Assembly: GCF_001425755.1 (NCBI RefSeq)
Contig: NZ_LMDH01000001.1
Location: 1,276,474-1,340,473 of the forward strand
DNA length: 64,000 nt
Direction of reading: 5' to 3'
Source: Aeromicrobium sp. Root344
Lineage (GTDB): Bacteria; Actinomycetota; Actinomycetes; Propionibacteriales; Nocardioidaceae
Shown here: positions 40,642-49,169 of the stretch, in pieces
Numbering within the stretch: position 1 is the stretch's first letter
Layout: each line of letters starts with the position of its first letter
Notes under the pieces: model-generated
The model's database searches: none
The model's input: the letters and a program-made list of their open reading frames with translations, nothing else
What the model was told of the DNA's origin: nothing
Program-made: the position numbers and the translations under genes

Positions 40642-41801
40642 GGCGCCCGCCCCTCGTCGACGGCCGACGGCCGATGGACCGCGCGCCCATAGGCGTACGT
40701 CATGACGAGGTCGGAGACGAGGAACGCTGCGGCGGCCGCCGGCCCGCCGTAGTGGCCGACGGCCAGCAGCAGCGGGAACTTCACCGCGACCGAGATCCAC
40801 GTGACGACGGTGCGGAAGCGGTCGCGCTTCTGCACCGCCAGGACCGTCGTGAAGATGCTGCTCAACGTGCGGGGCACCGTGACCACAGCGAGGATCGCGA
40901 AGGTCCAGACGAGCTCGGCCGGCGCATCGGCGAACGGCATCACGACGGCGACGGCTGCGACCACGCCACCCAGCCCCAACGACAACCTCACAGACGGACC
41001 GATTGCGGGACCGGCCGAGGCGTGACCGCCGACCTCGCGGAGGCGTTCGGTGAACGTGTAGCTGTAGTTCTGGCCCACGGCGGCCAGCGACCAGATCAGC
41101 AGGCTTCCGTACGCGTAGTAGCCCGCCGACTTGTCCGATGCGAGGGCGCCCAGCATGACGATGTCGGCCTGCGCATAGACCGCGCCGCCGACGGCCTCGC
41201 CGATGATCGCGGCTGTCCGGGCAGTGATCTCCGGCCGCAGCGGACGGTGACCCCACGAGATCCACGCGGCCCAGGCGAGGAACGGCACGAAGCTGACCAG
41301 CGTCCATGCCGCGATGCCGAGCAGCGTCGGGTTGTCGACGCCCAGGAAGTAGGCAGCGGTGGCGCCGAAGCCGATCAGCTGCCGCGCCGTGTCGAGTCCC
41401 ATGGCTCGCGCGGGGTGCCCGCCGCGGATGAACTCGCTCTTGGCGGCGTTGAAGGCCATCTCGCCGCCGGCCTTGCCGATCGCGAAGCCACTGAGATAGT
41501 GATCGCCCTGCAGCAGGATCGCGCCGACGGCGAGCAGGACCAGGCCACCGATGAGGCGCGTCGACCGGTCGCCGAGGAACGTGTGGGTGTTCACCCGCAG
41601 GATGCGGACGACGTAGTAGTGGTCCAGCGGCACCGTGATGAGCACCGAGATCGCGATGGCGATGGCGTACGCGCCGTAGGTCGCGATGCCCATCTCGTGG
41701 GTCAGCAGCACGGCCCAGAAGAGCCCGATGAAGCGCCCGAGATACATCCAGCCCGACGCCAGCACGGTCTCGGCGACCTGGCGGGAGACGCGCCGGATCA
41801 C
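40638..41801 (-). CDS. Polysaccharide flippase (Wzx/MATE-like)
   Basis: 387 residues if translation starts at the GTG at 41801, which gives the same 4-nt GTGA overlap as most joints in this operon; an in-frame GTG at 41810 is the alternative. About 12 membrane helices are visible. The start SRQVAETVLASGWMYLGRFI and the repeated glycine-rich helices match oligosaccharide flippases of the MVF/Wzx class. It likely moves lipid-linked repeat units across the membrane for polymerisation by the ligase/polymerase-like protein encoded two genes downstream. Confidence 0.87.
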   Translation of the reverse strand: MIRRVSRQVAETVLASGWMYLGRFIGLFWAVLLTHEMGIATYGAYAIAIAISVLITVPLDHYYVVRILRVNTHTFLGDRSTRLIGGLVLLAVGAILLQGDHYLSGFAIGKAGGEMAFNAAKSEFIRGGHPARAMGLDTARQLIGFGATAAYFLGVDNPTLLGIAAWTLVSFVPFLAWAAWISWGHRPLRPEITARTAAIIGEAVGGAVYAQADIVMLGALASDKSAGYYAYGSLLIWSLAAVGQNYSYTFTERLREVGGHASAGPAIGPSVRLSLGLGGVVAAVAVVMPFADAPAELVWTFAILAVVTVPRTLSSIFTTVLAVQKRDRFRTVVTWISVAVKFPLLLAVGHYGGPAAAAAFLVSDLVMTYAYGRAVHRPSAVDEGRAP

Positions 41802-42877
41802 CGGGACCACGCCTGCAGGTAGGGCGCGATCGCGGACTCGACCGTCTGCGTCGCGGCGAAGGCAACGAGGTCGTCGGTCGCCGCGCGCAGGCGGTCCGGG
41901 TCGTCGACGAGGTCGGCCGCCGCGGCCGCGACCGCAGGTCCGTCGCCCTCCAGCGCGATCGTCGCGCCATCGCGAGCGGCGCTCTTCAGGGAGCCGACGG
42001 CGGTGCTGAGCGATGGTGTGCGGAACGCGATCGCCCGCGTCAGGACGCTCGAGGCCGGCAGCACCTCGGTGCCGTAGACGTACCGCCGCTCGTACGGGAG
42101 GAGCAGCGCGCGCACGGAGGCGAAGAAGTCGACCTCGGCGCTGCCTTGGACCTCACCGAGGATCTCGACGCCCGGCGTCCGCGGCAGGTCGGCGGTGCCG
42201 CGGCCGGCCACGCGAAGAGCGATCCCGGGGTCGAGCGCCTCGCGGATCGCAACGAGCTGCTCGAAGCCCTTGCCGCGGTAGACGTGGCCGAACAGGCCGA
42301 CCGCACGGGGCCGCTCGCTTGCCGGTGGCAACGTCGGGCGCTCGGGGACGAGCAGGTGACTTGCCGTCTGCGAAGCGCCGATGCGCGCGCCGGTCATCGC
42401 CTCGACGCCCTCGGCGCTGAGCGCGAACGCGTCGACGTGTCGCATCAAGCGTCGCTCCACGCGAGCGGTGAGGCGGTTGAGCGGGAGGTGCGCACCATGC
42501 ACGGCGTAGCGGCTGTGGGCGAGGCCCGCGGTGAGGTAGGGATACCAGACCGGCCGAGGCGGGTCGTGCAGCGTCGCGGTGCGTATCGTCGCGTCGACAC
42601 CGGCGGCCGCCCACAGGCCGGCAAGCGAGCCTCCGCTGAGCTCTGCGTGCAGGATCACCGGACGGTCACGCCGCTCGTCACGTGCCGCGCGGAGCGCGCG
42701 CCGGATCCGCATGACGTCCTTGACGGAGTCCTCGCGGGGTGGTCCATGGCGCAGCTCGACCACCTCGCCGAGGTGCGGCGCGACGGCTGCGACGAAATCG
42801 TCCGCGTGGTCGCCGACGCCCGACGTCCCGCCGCGGGGCGCAAGGTAGAGGAGCGTGGCGCTCGCCAGGTCGGGCAC
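41798..42877 (-). CDS. Glycosyltransferase
   Basis: 359 residues from a GTG at 42877, 8 nt after the acetyltransferase stop; the longer frame to 43075 lies inside that gene. The N-terminus LLYLAPRGGTSGVGDHADDF has the glycine-rich acceptor loop of GT4 enzymes, and the donor half has AVGLFGHVYRGKGFEQLVAI, then ALRVAGRGTADLPRTPGVEI. The last third has VLPASSVLTRAIAFRTPSLS. Probable role: sugar addition in repeat-unit assembly. No strong Shine-Dalgarno was seen, so the start is tentative. Confidence 0.82.
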   Translation of the reverse strand: MPDLASATLLYLAPRGGTSGVGDHADDFVAAVAPHLGEVVELRHGPPREDSVKDVMRIRRALRAARDERRDRPVILHAELSGGSLAGLWAAAGVDATIRTATLHDPPRPVWYPYLTAGLAHSRYAVHGAHLPLNRLTARVERRLMRHVDAFALSAEGVEAMTGARIGASQTASHLLVPERPTLPPASERPRAVGLFGHVYRGKGFEQLVAIREALDPGIALRVAGRGTADLPRTPGVEILGEVQGSAEVDFFASVRALLLPYERRYVYGTEVLPASSVLTRAIAFRTPSLSTAVGSLKSAARDGATIALEGDGPAVAAAAADLVDDPDRLRAATDDLVAFAATQTVESAIAPYLQAWSR

Positions 42878-42885
42878 GCGGCGAC

Positions 42886-43425
42886 TCAGAAGAACAGCGG
42901 CCGGAAGACCGGACGGTAGTCGAGGGTCGACCGACGGGTGCCGACCGAGACCGCAGGAACACCCGCGACGATGTCCATCGCCGGCACGTCCTCGCGCACG
43001 AGCGAACATGCCGACACGACGGCGCCACGACCGATCGTGACGCCGCACAGGACGGTCGAGCGTACGGCCAGCCACGCGAACTCCTCGACCACGATCGGCT
43101 CGAGGATCGCCGGGAAGTCCGGAGCGTGCACGTCATGGAAGGCACCGACGAAGTGGGTGTCGCTCGCGATCACGGTGTTGGAGCCGATCGTCAGCCCGCC
43201 CCTGGCGTCGAGCACGCAGCGGAAGCCGATCGACACCGCCTCGCCGATCTCGAGGTGCGCGATGCCGAGCACCGTCGTACCGCGGAGCAGCGAGCAGTCA
43301 CGGCCGATTCGGGCACCCCAGAGCCGCAAGGTCGCGATGCGCACGGTGTGCGAGGGCACGTACGTCATGACGGCGTTGTAGAACGCCTCGCCGACGTGTG
43401 CCCAGATGCGCGCTGGCCGCGACAT
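42886..43425 (-). CDS. Hexapeptide-repeat acyltransferase (WbbJ/Cys-type)
   Basis: 179 residues with the left-handed beta-helix pattern: IGRDCSLLRGTTVLGIAHLE, IGEAVSIGFRCVLDARGG, TIGSNTVIASDTHFVG, then VTIGRGAVVSACSLVRE and VAGVPAVSVG. It resembles colanic-acid and O-antigen acetyltransferases. It should O- or N-acetylate a sugar of the polysaccharide, acting in the cytoplasm, unlike the membrane acyltransferase-3 proteins of the same operon. It starts 3 nt after the YveK-like stop. Confidence 0.87.
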   Translation of the reverse strand: MSRPARIWAHVGEAFYNAVMTYVPSHTVRIATLRLWGARIGRDCSLLRGTTVLGIAHLEIGEAVSIGFRCVLDARGGLTIGSNTVIASDTHFVGAFHDVHAPDFPAILEPIVVEEFAWLAVRSTVLCGVTIGRGAVVSACSLVREDVPAMDIVAGVPAVSVGTRRSTLDYRPVFRPLFF

Positions 43426-43428
43426 CGG

Positions 43429-44058
43429 TCAGGCTCCGGTCGTGCCGTGAGCCCGGGCCCGGGCGGCGAGGTCGCGTGCGACGACCACGGCGGAGCCGAT
43501 CACCACGCCGACGACCAGGCCGACGATCAGGTTGACCGGCCAGTTGGGCGAGCTCGGACTGCCCGGCACCCGTGCCGCGCTCACGACGGTGCCGGTCATC
43601 GCCGACGGGCCGTCCTTGTCGGGTCGCTCCAGCGCGCTGACCTGGTTGATGAGCGAGCCGCTGACGGCGTCGGCGGTCTTGGCGGCGCGCTTGGCCGACG
43701 TGTCCTGCACCGAGACGTCGACGAGCGTCGTGGTCAGGCTCGTGTCGACCGACACGCGGTCGGCCAGCTCCTGGGCGTCGACGCCGTCGCCCACCGCCGC
43801 GGCGGCCGGCTCCAGGACACTTGTCGAGCGCGCCAACGAGTCGAAGCCCTGGACCCTCGCCTGGGTGTAGGTCGCGGCGTACGCCAGGTCCTCGCCCCTC
43901 GGCCCACCGGCGGCGGCGAAGTAGATCGTGGTGGTCGCGGTGTACTGAGTCGTTGCCAGTGCCGACACCACGCCGGCGGCGACGAGTCCAAGGATCGCAG
44001 CGCCCAGCATGATCGGCCACCCTCGGAGGATGGCCCTGACATAGTCGTACGGGTGCAC
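43429..44058 (-). CDS. Wzz/YveK-type polysaccharide chain-length protein
   Basis: 209 residues with two membrane helices, PIMLGAAILGLVAAGVVSAL near residue 15 and NLIVGLVVGVVIGSAVVVA near residue 175, flanking an extracytoplasmic alpha-helical domain. The end of that domain has the Pro-rich PGSPSSPNWP typical of Wzz proteins. This is the YveK/CapA-N form without a fused kinase; no BY-kinase gene is visible. It probably controls chain length or export and heads the exopolysaccharide operon. The GTG or ATG start at 44058 is followed directly by PYDYVRAILRGW, a usual beginning. Confidence 0.87.
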   Translation of the reverse strand: MHPYDYVRAILRGWPIMLGAAILGLVAAGVVSALATTQYTATTTIYFAAAGGPRGEDLAYAATYTQARVQGFDSLARSTSVLEPAAAAVGDGVDAQELADRVSVDTSLTTTLVDVSVQDTSAKRAAKTADAVSGSLINQVSALERPDKDGPSAMTGTVVSAARVPGSPSSPNWPVNLIVGLVVGVVIGSAVVVARDLAARARAHGTTGA

Positions 44059-44363
44059 CTGTGACTCCTGTTGCTCAGCGTCGCTCCGGGCGTGACGGAC
44101 TACCTCACTCTATGAGGCTTGGCCGTACGACGAGCAATAACCCGCTGGAGGCGTGCTTGCGGGCTGTCCGTCCGCGGGTCGTTGACCGTGTCGCACACCG
44201 GTCATTGAGCTCGTCGTACACCGGTCATTGAGCCTGTCGAAATGACCTCCACGTCCGAGCCTGGGTTCTCGCCCGCGGAGCAAGCTCCTCAATTGGTCAC
44301 CACGCGAAGAGACCAGCCACGTTGCGTGGCTGGTCCCTTCGATTCGTGCTTGTCACGTTGCGG
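44059..44363. other. Upstream region of the exopolysaccharide operon
   Basis: A gene-free stretch of about 305 bp between the YveK-like gene and tRNA-Ser. It should carry the operon promoter. The only structure I see is the palindromic repeat cluster at 44195-44246. Its base composition is less GC-rich than the genes around it. Confidence 0.5.
44195..44246. repeat. Tandem 16-bp unit plus palindrome, dispersed repeat family
   Basis: ACACCGGTCATTGAGC occurs twice (44195-44210 and 44218-44233). The second copy continues into GGTCATT-N10-AATGACC (44223-44246), an inverted repeat around GAGCCTGTCGA. The core TTTCGACA(A/G)(G)CTCA(A/G) recurs at 53343-53370 and 60621-60643. This is a small dispersed intergenic palindrome family, likely REP-like. 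Confidence 0.7.
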
Positions 44364-44450
44364 CGGAGGTGGCGAGATTTGAACTCGCGAGAGGTTTAAA
44401 CCTCAACCCGCTTAGCAGGCGGGCGCACTAGGCCACTATGCGACACCTCC
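44364..44450 (-). tRNA. tRNA-Ser (GCT)
   Basis: An 87-nt class II cloverleaf on the minus strand. The acceptor GGAGGTG (from 44450) pairs with CACCTCC. The anticodon stem CCCGC/GCGGG frames the loop CTGCTAA, giving anticodon GCT, which reads AGC/AGU. A long variable arm (GAGGTTTAAACCTC) is present, and the T-loop is AGTTCAAAT. The discriminator is G and CCA is not encoded. Confidence 0.95.
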
Positions 44451-44606
44451 CCGCCGCCGATCGAGACCGGCAACCGGAACAGGATACCGACCGCGCCGCC
44501 CGTCCGACGAATCGGGCATTCTCCCTCGCGCTCCGCGACAGATCTATAGAGTTTCTCGGAGCCCGGACAGCCAGTCTCGGCCTCGGTCTCGGAAGGCCCT
44601 GCTGTC

Positions 44607-46652
44607 GTGCTCACCCCTCTCTTTCGTCGCGCCCTCGCGGCGATCGCTTCACTCCTGCTCGTCCTGGGTCTGGTCGTCCTGACCTCGTCGCCCTCTGAGG
44701 CCGAGGATCCCGCGGGCAAGTACCGGGTGACCGGGACCGTCAACGTCGCAAGCATCGCCGTGCGCTTCTATCGGTCGACCACCGGGGATGAGGCCGGCCC
44801 CTGGGAGCTCAGCGAAACCACGACGACGAACGCCACCCAATCGCCGACAGCCTCCATCGGCGACTACTCGGCATGGCTGGAGCCGGGCACGTACCGCATC
44901 ACCTTCAACGAGTTCGACGACGGAACCCTCAACTGGAAGGTCTACGCCCCTTACGACTGGGTCGACTCCAGCGACTACTACAGCTCAGACACGACGTTCA
45001 CGATCACGGACAGTGGCCGCTACTTCGGCGCCAATTATCTCCCCAAGCGTGCGGGCTACATTCACGGCTCCTACAGCGACATCTGCTCCAACTACTTCGA
45101 ACCCGTGACGATCGAGGCGTACGCCGCGGACGATCCTGATCCTGCGCATGCCTCGATCTGGCGCTCGTACTGGGGGAACGAGTACTCCGGTTGGGCGTTC
45201 GAGGGACCGACCAAGTTCAAGATCGTGTGGCCGGTCCACGCGAGCCAATGGCTGGGCGGCGACAGCTTCGATACAGCAACGGCCTTCACCATCCCCAAGG
45301 GAGACAACACTTTCGGACCGGACATCTTCCTCCAACAGGACTTCGACGCCACGGCCAACGGGGAGATTCGCGGCGGCGTCGGCCCCGAGTCAGGCGCCGA
45401 GGACATCGCCGGACTCGTCGTACGGTTCTATCGCTCCGAGTCAGGAGGCAACGACGGCCCGTGGGTTCCGGCCGGGCAGACGACAACCTCTGACGGCGCC
45501 AACTGGGCGAACGACGGGCTGTCGAAGGGCGACTACCAGAAGTCCCTGCCCAGTGGTGTCTATCGCGTCACGGTCAACGACAGCCCCGACACCTCGTTGG
45601 TATCGAGGTCATACACCTCTGGCACCTATCGCGGCACCGACCTGGCTTCTGGCGGCAACGTCTGTGTCGATAGCCGTATCGACGGACGCATCGACGAGAT
45701 GCGCGTGCGACCCGCCGGTGGCACCATCACCGGCCAGGTGACTGACGGACGGGGCAACCCAATCGCCGACACGACGGTCGACCTCGTCGACGGGTCCGAC
45801 AGCGCAAGTGACAACGACCCCGTCATCAGGAGCGTGAACACACGGTCTGACGGAACGTATTCGATCCGCTCGGTCGAAGGTCCGGTCAAGCTTCGCTTCA
45901 CGCCTGAGAACGTGACCGTTGCGGGCAACGAAGTACCCCAATTCGTCGGGGAGTGGTCAGGTGACGCTCCCGACTTCGCGCACGCCATCGCCACCGAGGC
46001 AACGCTCGGCCAGACCACGTCTGGCGTCGACGCCACCCTCACCGACGCACCCTTGGTCGCCGGCCTGGGGCCGTACATCCACGGCAAACCGCTGGTCGGC
46101 ACCCGCATGACCGCGACGGGCATCGCCACGAATCACTCCGACATCCCGCCGTCGTACCAGTGGCTGCGCACCAAGAGCGGCAAGACCGTCTCCATCACTG
46201 GAGCGACCAAGTACTCGTATCTCCTCACCGCGAAGGATGCGGGGGCGCGTGTCTCCGTACGCGTGACGATCAATCCACCCGCCACGTTCCCGGGCCTGAC
46301 CCCGGTCTCCAACATCTCGGCGCGGTCCGACGTCGTCAAGAGCAAGTCCCATGTCGTGGCTCGGGCGAGGGCTCTCGGCGGCCGCCGGTTCAAGATCACC
46401 TTCTCGGTTTCCGTCGTCGGAGTCAGCAAGCCCGACGGCCGGGTGTACGTCAGCTGGGTGCGCCTCAGGCAGAAGGGGAGCTATCTCTACCCGACCGGGA
46501 CGACCACCTCACGATGGGTCAGCTACCGGGACGGCCACGGCTCGTACACCGTCAAGGTCAGCAGGAAGGCCTATTGGGCGTACCGCGTCTACCAACCCAC
46601 GACGTCGACGATCATCAGCCACCAGGCGTCGCACGCTCTCTACGTCAAGTAG
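44607..46652 (+). CDS. Large secreted protein with repeated beta domains
   Basis: 681 residues from a GTG at 44607. The signal peptide spans about residues 1-33 (ALAAIASLLLVLGLVVLTSS). Two similar domains are seen: one near 50-110 (VASIAVRFYRSTTGDEAGPW and WLEPGTYRITFNEFDDGTL) and one near 270-335 (IAGLVVRFYRSESGGNDGPW and LPSGVYRVTVNDSPDTSL). A carboxypeptidase-regulatory/SpaA-like domain follows around 375-440 (GGTITGQVTDGRGNPIADTT), then an Ig-like tail (SYQWLRTKSGKTVSI). No sortase signal was seen. It could be a surface-associated or adhesive protein. It sits between two tRNA-Ser genes and is less GC-rich than neighbours, hinting at acquisition. Confidence 0.72.
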   Translation: MLTPLFRRALAAIASLLLVLGLVVLTSSPSEAEDPAGKYRVTGTVNVASIAVRFYRSTTGDEAGPWELSETTTTNATQSPTASIGDYSAWLEPGTYRITFNEFDDGTLNWKVYAPYDWVDSSDYYSSDTTFTITDSGRYFGANYLPKRAGYIHGSYSDICSNYFEPVTIEAYAADDPDPAHASIWRSYWGNEYSGWAFEGPTKFKIVWPVHASQWLGGDSFDTATAFTIPKGDNTFGPDIFLQQDFDATANGEIRGGVGPESGAEDIAGLVVRFYRSESGGNDGPWVPAGQTTTSDGANWANDGLSKGDYQKSLPSGVYRVTVNDSPDTSLVSRSYTSGTYRGTDLASGGNVCVDSRIDGRIDEMRVRPAGGTITGQVTDGRGNPIADTTVDLVDGSDSASDNDPVIRSVNTRSDGTYSIRSVEGPVKLRFTPENVTVAGNEVPQFVGEWSGDAPDFAHAIATEATLGQTTSGVDATLTDAPLVAGLGPYIHGKPLVGTRMTATGIATNHSDIPPSYQWLRTKSGKTVSITGATKYSYLLTAKDAGARVSVRVTINPPATFPGLTPVSNISARSDVVKSKSHVVARARALGGRRFKITFSVSVVGVSKPDGRVYVSWVRLRQKGSYLYPTGTTTSRWVSYRDGHGSYTVKVSRKAYWAYRVYQPTTSTIISHQASHALYVK

Positions 46653-47084
46653 TCAGCTCGGGTCGAAGCGGCGGTAGCCGTTGGCGGCGTTGAGCCGGTC
46701 GTAGATGTCACGGAGCAGCTCCGTGGCTCGACCGCCGACGTACGCCAGCGGCACCCCGAGCACCTCGCCGTTGCCGCGATCGACGAACACACGCCCACCA
46801 TCGATCGTGACGTCCTCGACGTCGAGCCATGGCAGGTCGACCGGCTTCACCGTGAGCGGGCCGCCGACGCGGAGGGCCGTGGCATCCGTACGCGCGACGA
46901 CCGGCGGCAGGGCGAACACCCTCGCGGCGTTCAGGAGCGCGGCGACGGCCAGGACGCCGAAGATCCAGGCCAGCGCGGTGACCGAGGACAGGAAGAACGC
47001 CAGCGCCGCGGCGACGCCGGCGACGATCACGTTGATGCCGACGGCGGGCAGCACGAATCTGCGGTCGAGTCGATAGTTCGTCAA
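46653..47084 (-). CDS. Small membrane protein with PH-like domain
   Basis: 143 residues if translation starts at the TTG at 47084, which lies one base after the tRNA-Ser gene; GTG at 47054 is the alternative. Any longer start would read through the tRNA and is rejected. Two adjacent membrane helices (VLPAVGINVIVAGVAAALAF and LAWIFGVLAVAALLNAA) precede a soluble part with LRVGGPLTVKPVDLPWLDVE and DVTIDGGRVFVDRGNG that looks like a bacterial PH/DUF3093-type domain. The function is unknown. It has no upstream Shine-Dalgarno and may be leaderless, released by tRNA 3' processing. It abuts the convergent secreted-protein gene with no gap. Confidence 0.6.
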   Translation of the reverse strand: MTNYRLDRRFVLPAVGINVIVAGVAAALAFFLSSVTALAWIFGVLAVAALLNAARVFALPPVVARTDATALRVGGPLTVKPVDLPWLDVEDVTIDGGRVFVDRGNGEVLGVPLAYVGGRATELLRDIYDRLNAANGYRRFDPS

Positions 47085-47085
47085 G

Positions 47086-47174
47086 CAGAGGGGGCGGGAT
47101 TCGAACCCGCGGCTGACATCGCTGCCAGCGAGCGCTTTCAAGGCGCTTCCGATCGGCCGCTCCGGCACCCCTCC
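47086..47174 (-). tRNA. tRNA-Ser (TGA)
   Basis: An 89-nt class II tRNA on the minus strand. The acceptor GGAGGGG (from 47174) pairs with CCCCTCT (one G-U end pair). The anticodon stem AGCGC/GCGCT frames the loop CTTGAAA, giving anticodon TGA. A long variable arm is present and the T-arm is GCGGG-TTCGAAT-CCCGC. The discriminator is G and CCA is not encoded. Confidence 0.95.
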
Positions 47175-47216
47175 TGGGTGGCAGCACCGAGGCGCTGCGC
47201 CGCGTCGATTATCGCA

Positions 47217-48272
47217 CTACTTGAGCGCGGCGAAACGGGGAGGTTCGACGCGTACGACCGGGGCGATCGCTCGCGCCGCCCGTGACGACGGCTCCTTGAG
47301 GAACTGGCGCCGCAGCACGAGGCCCACGATCAGCCCGAGCACACCGGAGTAGAGCGTGGAGAGGCCGATGTATTTCGGGTACGCCCCCGGCGACACGAGC
47401 GAGGTCGTCAGGACCGCCGTGCCGATCACGGCGAACACCAGGATCCACCAGCCCTCGCGCCGCTTCGAACGCAGCGCGACCCCGACGATCAACGCCGGGA
47501 AACCGATGAGGACCTCGATCGGGCGGGGCGCTCCGTGGAACGTCTGCCGGGTCCACAGGACGACCTCGGTGAAGGCGTGCACGAGTGACTGCGAGCCGTG
47601 GCTGCGGACGAAGCTGCTGTAGGCGATCACCACGAGCACGAGGGCGGCGACGCCGAGGAGGATCGCGAGGTTCTGCCGGCCGAGGCCGTGGAGGCCGGCG
47701 CCGAGGTTCCAGACGAGCGTGATCGCCAGGCCCAACGACACCGTGAGCACGATGAGGTTGAAACGCTGGTAGTTGACCGGAGCGTTCCAGGCGGCCACCC
47801 CGACCGTGCCGCTCAGCGCGACGAGCAGCGCCAACGAGTACTCGCGGACCGCCCCGAACACCGTGGCAACCGGTCGCGTGACGAGCACGGCCCACACCGA
47901 CGCCAGCACCGCGGTGACCGCAGCGGCGGAGGCGAGCAAGACATTGGTCTCGAGGGTCACCGCGAGCACGCCGAGCAGCGCCGTCATCGGCAGCCAGATG
48001 CGCATGTGGCCGCCGCCGCGGTGGGTGAGCCCGATCGCGAACACCACCATCAGCAGTGCAGCCGATGGACGTACGATCCACGACGGCGTGTCCACGGCGA
48101 TGATCGACGTGCCCGCACCGGCGGTCCCGGCGATCCAGCCGAGGAACACCAGCACCATGACGAACCGGGCGGTCCGCGGCGAGTCGATGCGCGGTTCGCG
48201 GGTCGGGAGGTCGTACTCCGGGGGGACTGAGGCGTCGAGGCGACGACGTCCACCCTTGGGGGCACGGCTCAT
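47217..48272 (-). CDS. Polytopic membrane protein of unknown function
   Basis: 351 residues from the ATG at 48272, which overlaps the nitrilase-family stop (ATGA). A basic N-terminal tail (APKGGRRRLDASVPPEYDLP) is followed by about ten hydrophobic helices, for example FVMVLVFLGWIAGTAGAGTS, LALLVALSGTVGVAAW and LIVLTVSLGLAITLVWNLG. The protein ends in a basic tail. I do not recognise a family; the pattern is that of an actinobacterial membrane protein with a possible transport or polymerase role. It is translationally coupled to the upstream hydrolase gene. Confidence 0.65.
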   Translation of the reverse strand: MSRAPKGGRRRLDASVPPEYDLPTREPRIDSPRTARFVMVLVFLGWIAGTAGAGTSIIAVDTPSWIVRPSAALLMVVFAIGLTHRGGGHMRIWLPMTALLGVLAVTLETNVLLASAAAVTAVLASVWAVLVTRPVATVFGAVREYSLALLVALSGTVGVAAWNAPVNYQRFNLIVLTVSLGLAITLVWNLGAGLHGLGRQNLAILLGVAALVLVVIAYSSFVRSHGSQSLVHAFTEVVLWTRQTFHGAPRPIEVLIGFPALIVGVALRSKRREGWWILVFAVIGTAVLTTSLVSPGAYPKYIGLSTLYSGVLGLIVGLVLRRQFLKEPSSRAARAIAPVVRVEPPRFAALK

Positions 48273-49054
48273 GAGCTGGTACGGATCCTTCGATTGGCCA
48301 GGGACGGGTTGATCTCCCGTGCACGCACCACGACCTCGGGCTCGAGGGTGGCGCGGATGATCTCGGGGGTCGAAACCGCCTCGCCCACGATAGAGCCCCA
48401 CGGATCGACAACCAAGGAGTGGCCGGTGTAGCGGTCGCCACCCTGGGCGGCAGCGACGACGTAGACCGTGTTCTCGATCGCCCTAGCCGCCAGGAGCGTG
48501 CGCCAGTGGTCGAGCTTGCGCTCGCCGGCGACCCACGCGGCCGGGAGCACGATCGCCTCGGCGCCGGCGCCGACCAGGGCGCGGGCATGCTCGGGGAACC
48601 GCAGGTCGTAGCAGGTCATCAGGCCCACCGATGTGCCCGCGATGTCGAGCACGACGGGCTCGATGTCACCGGCGCGCAGCCGGTCGGACTCCTTGTAGCC
48701 GAACGAGTCGTAGAGGTGGATCTTCCGGTACGTCTGACGCAGCGCGCCGTCGGGTCCGACCACCACAAGGGTGTTGAACGGCAGGTCGTCCGTACGCTCG
48801 AACATGCCGGCCACGAACGTCGCGCTGAGGCGCTGAGCCTCCTCGGCGAGGAACCCTACGAAGGGTCCGTCGAGCGGCTCGGCGACGGCGGCGAGGTCAT
48901 GGTCGGCGGACCCGAAGTCGTGCATCGACGCCTCGGGGAGCACCACGAGGTCGAGCCCGTCGGCGGGACTGAGCGCTGCGATCTGAGACCGGATGTCTTC
49001 TATGTTGGCCGCCGAGTCGGTCGCCGAAGCGAGCTGGACCAGTGCGACACGCAT
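48269..49054 (-). CDS. Carbon-nitrogen hydrolase (nitrilase superfamily)
   Basis: 261 residues from the ATG at 49054 (a second ATG at 49063 is possible). The catalytic triad is visible: Glu in DLVVLPEAS, Lys in TYRKIHLYDSFG and Cys in GLMTCYDLRFPEHA. The AWVAGERKLDHWRTLLAARA segment is typical of branch-10-type members such as omega-amidase or Nit2-like enzymes, which hydrolyse amides such as alpha-ketoglutaramate or deaminated glutathione. The exact substrate is not proven. It is co-translated with the membrane-protein gene downstream. Confidence 0.88.
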   Translation of the reverse strand: MRVALVQLASATDSAANIEDIRSQIAALSPADGLDLVVLPEASMHDFGSADHDLAAVAEPLDGPFVGFLAEEAQRLSATFVAGMFERTDDLPFNTLVVVGPDGALRQTYRKIHLYDSFGYKESDRLRAGDIEPVVLDIAGTSVGLMTCYDLRFPEHARALVGAGAEAIVLPAAWVAGERKLDHWRTLLAARAIENTVYVVAAAQGGDRYTGHSLVVDPWGSIVGEAVSTPEIIRATLEPEVVVRAREINPSLANRRIRTSS

Positions 49055-49169
49055 GGTTTCCATCTTCGCAGGTGGGGCCTGAGCATGGTGCCACGTCACG
49101 ATTTGTGATGTTGCAGGCGCTTCAACGCGCCCGAAGCGCCTCCAACTTCACGAATCGCGGGGGTCCCGC

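Noticed and set aside
44195-44233. Two tandem ACACCGGTCATTGAGC copies as a CRISPR remnant
   Set aside because: Only two short copies with a 7-nt spacer and no cas genes; better explained as a dispersed palindrome.
44364-47174. Genomic island or prophage between the two tRNA-Ser genes
   Set aside because: No integrase, transposase, direct att repeat or phage gene was found; only a slightly lower GC content of the secreted-protein gene.
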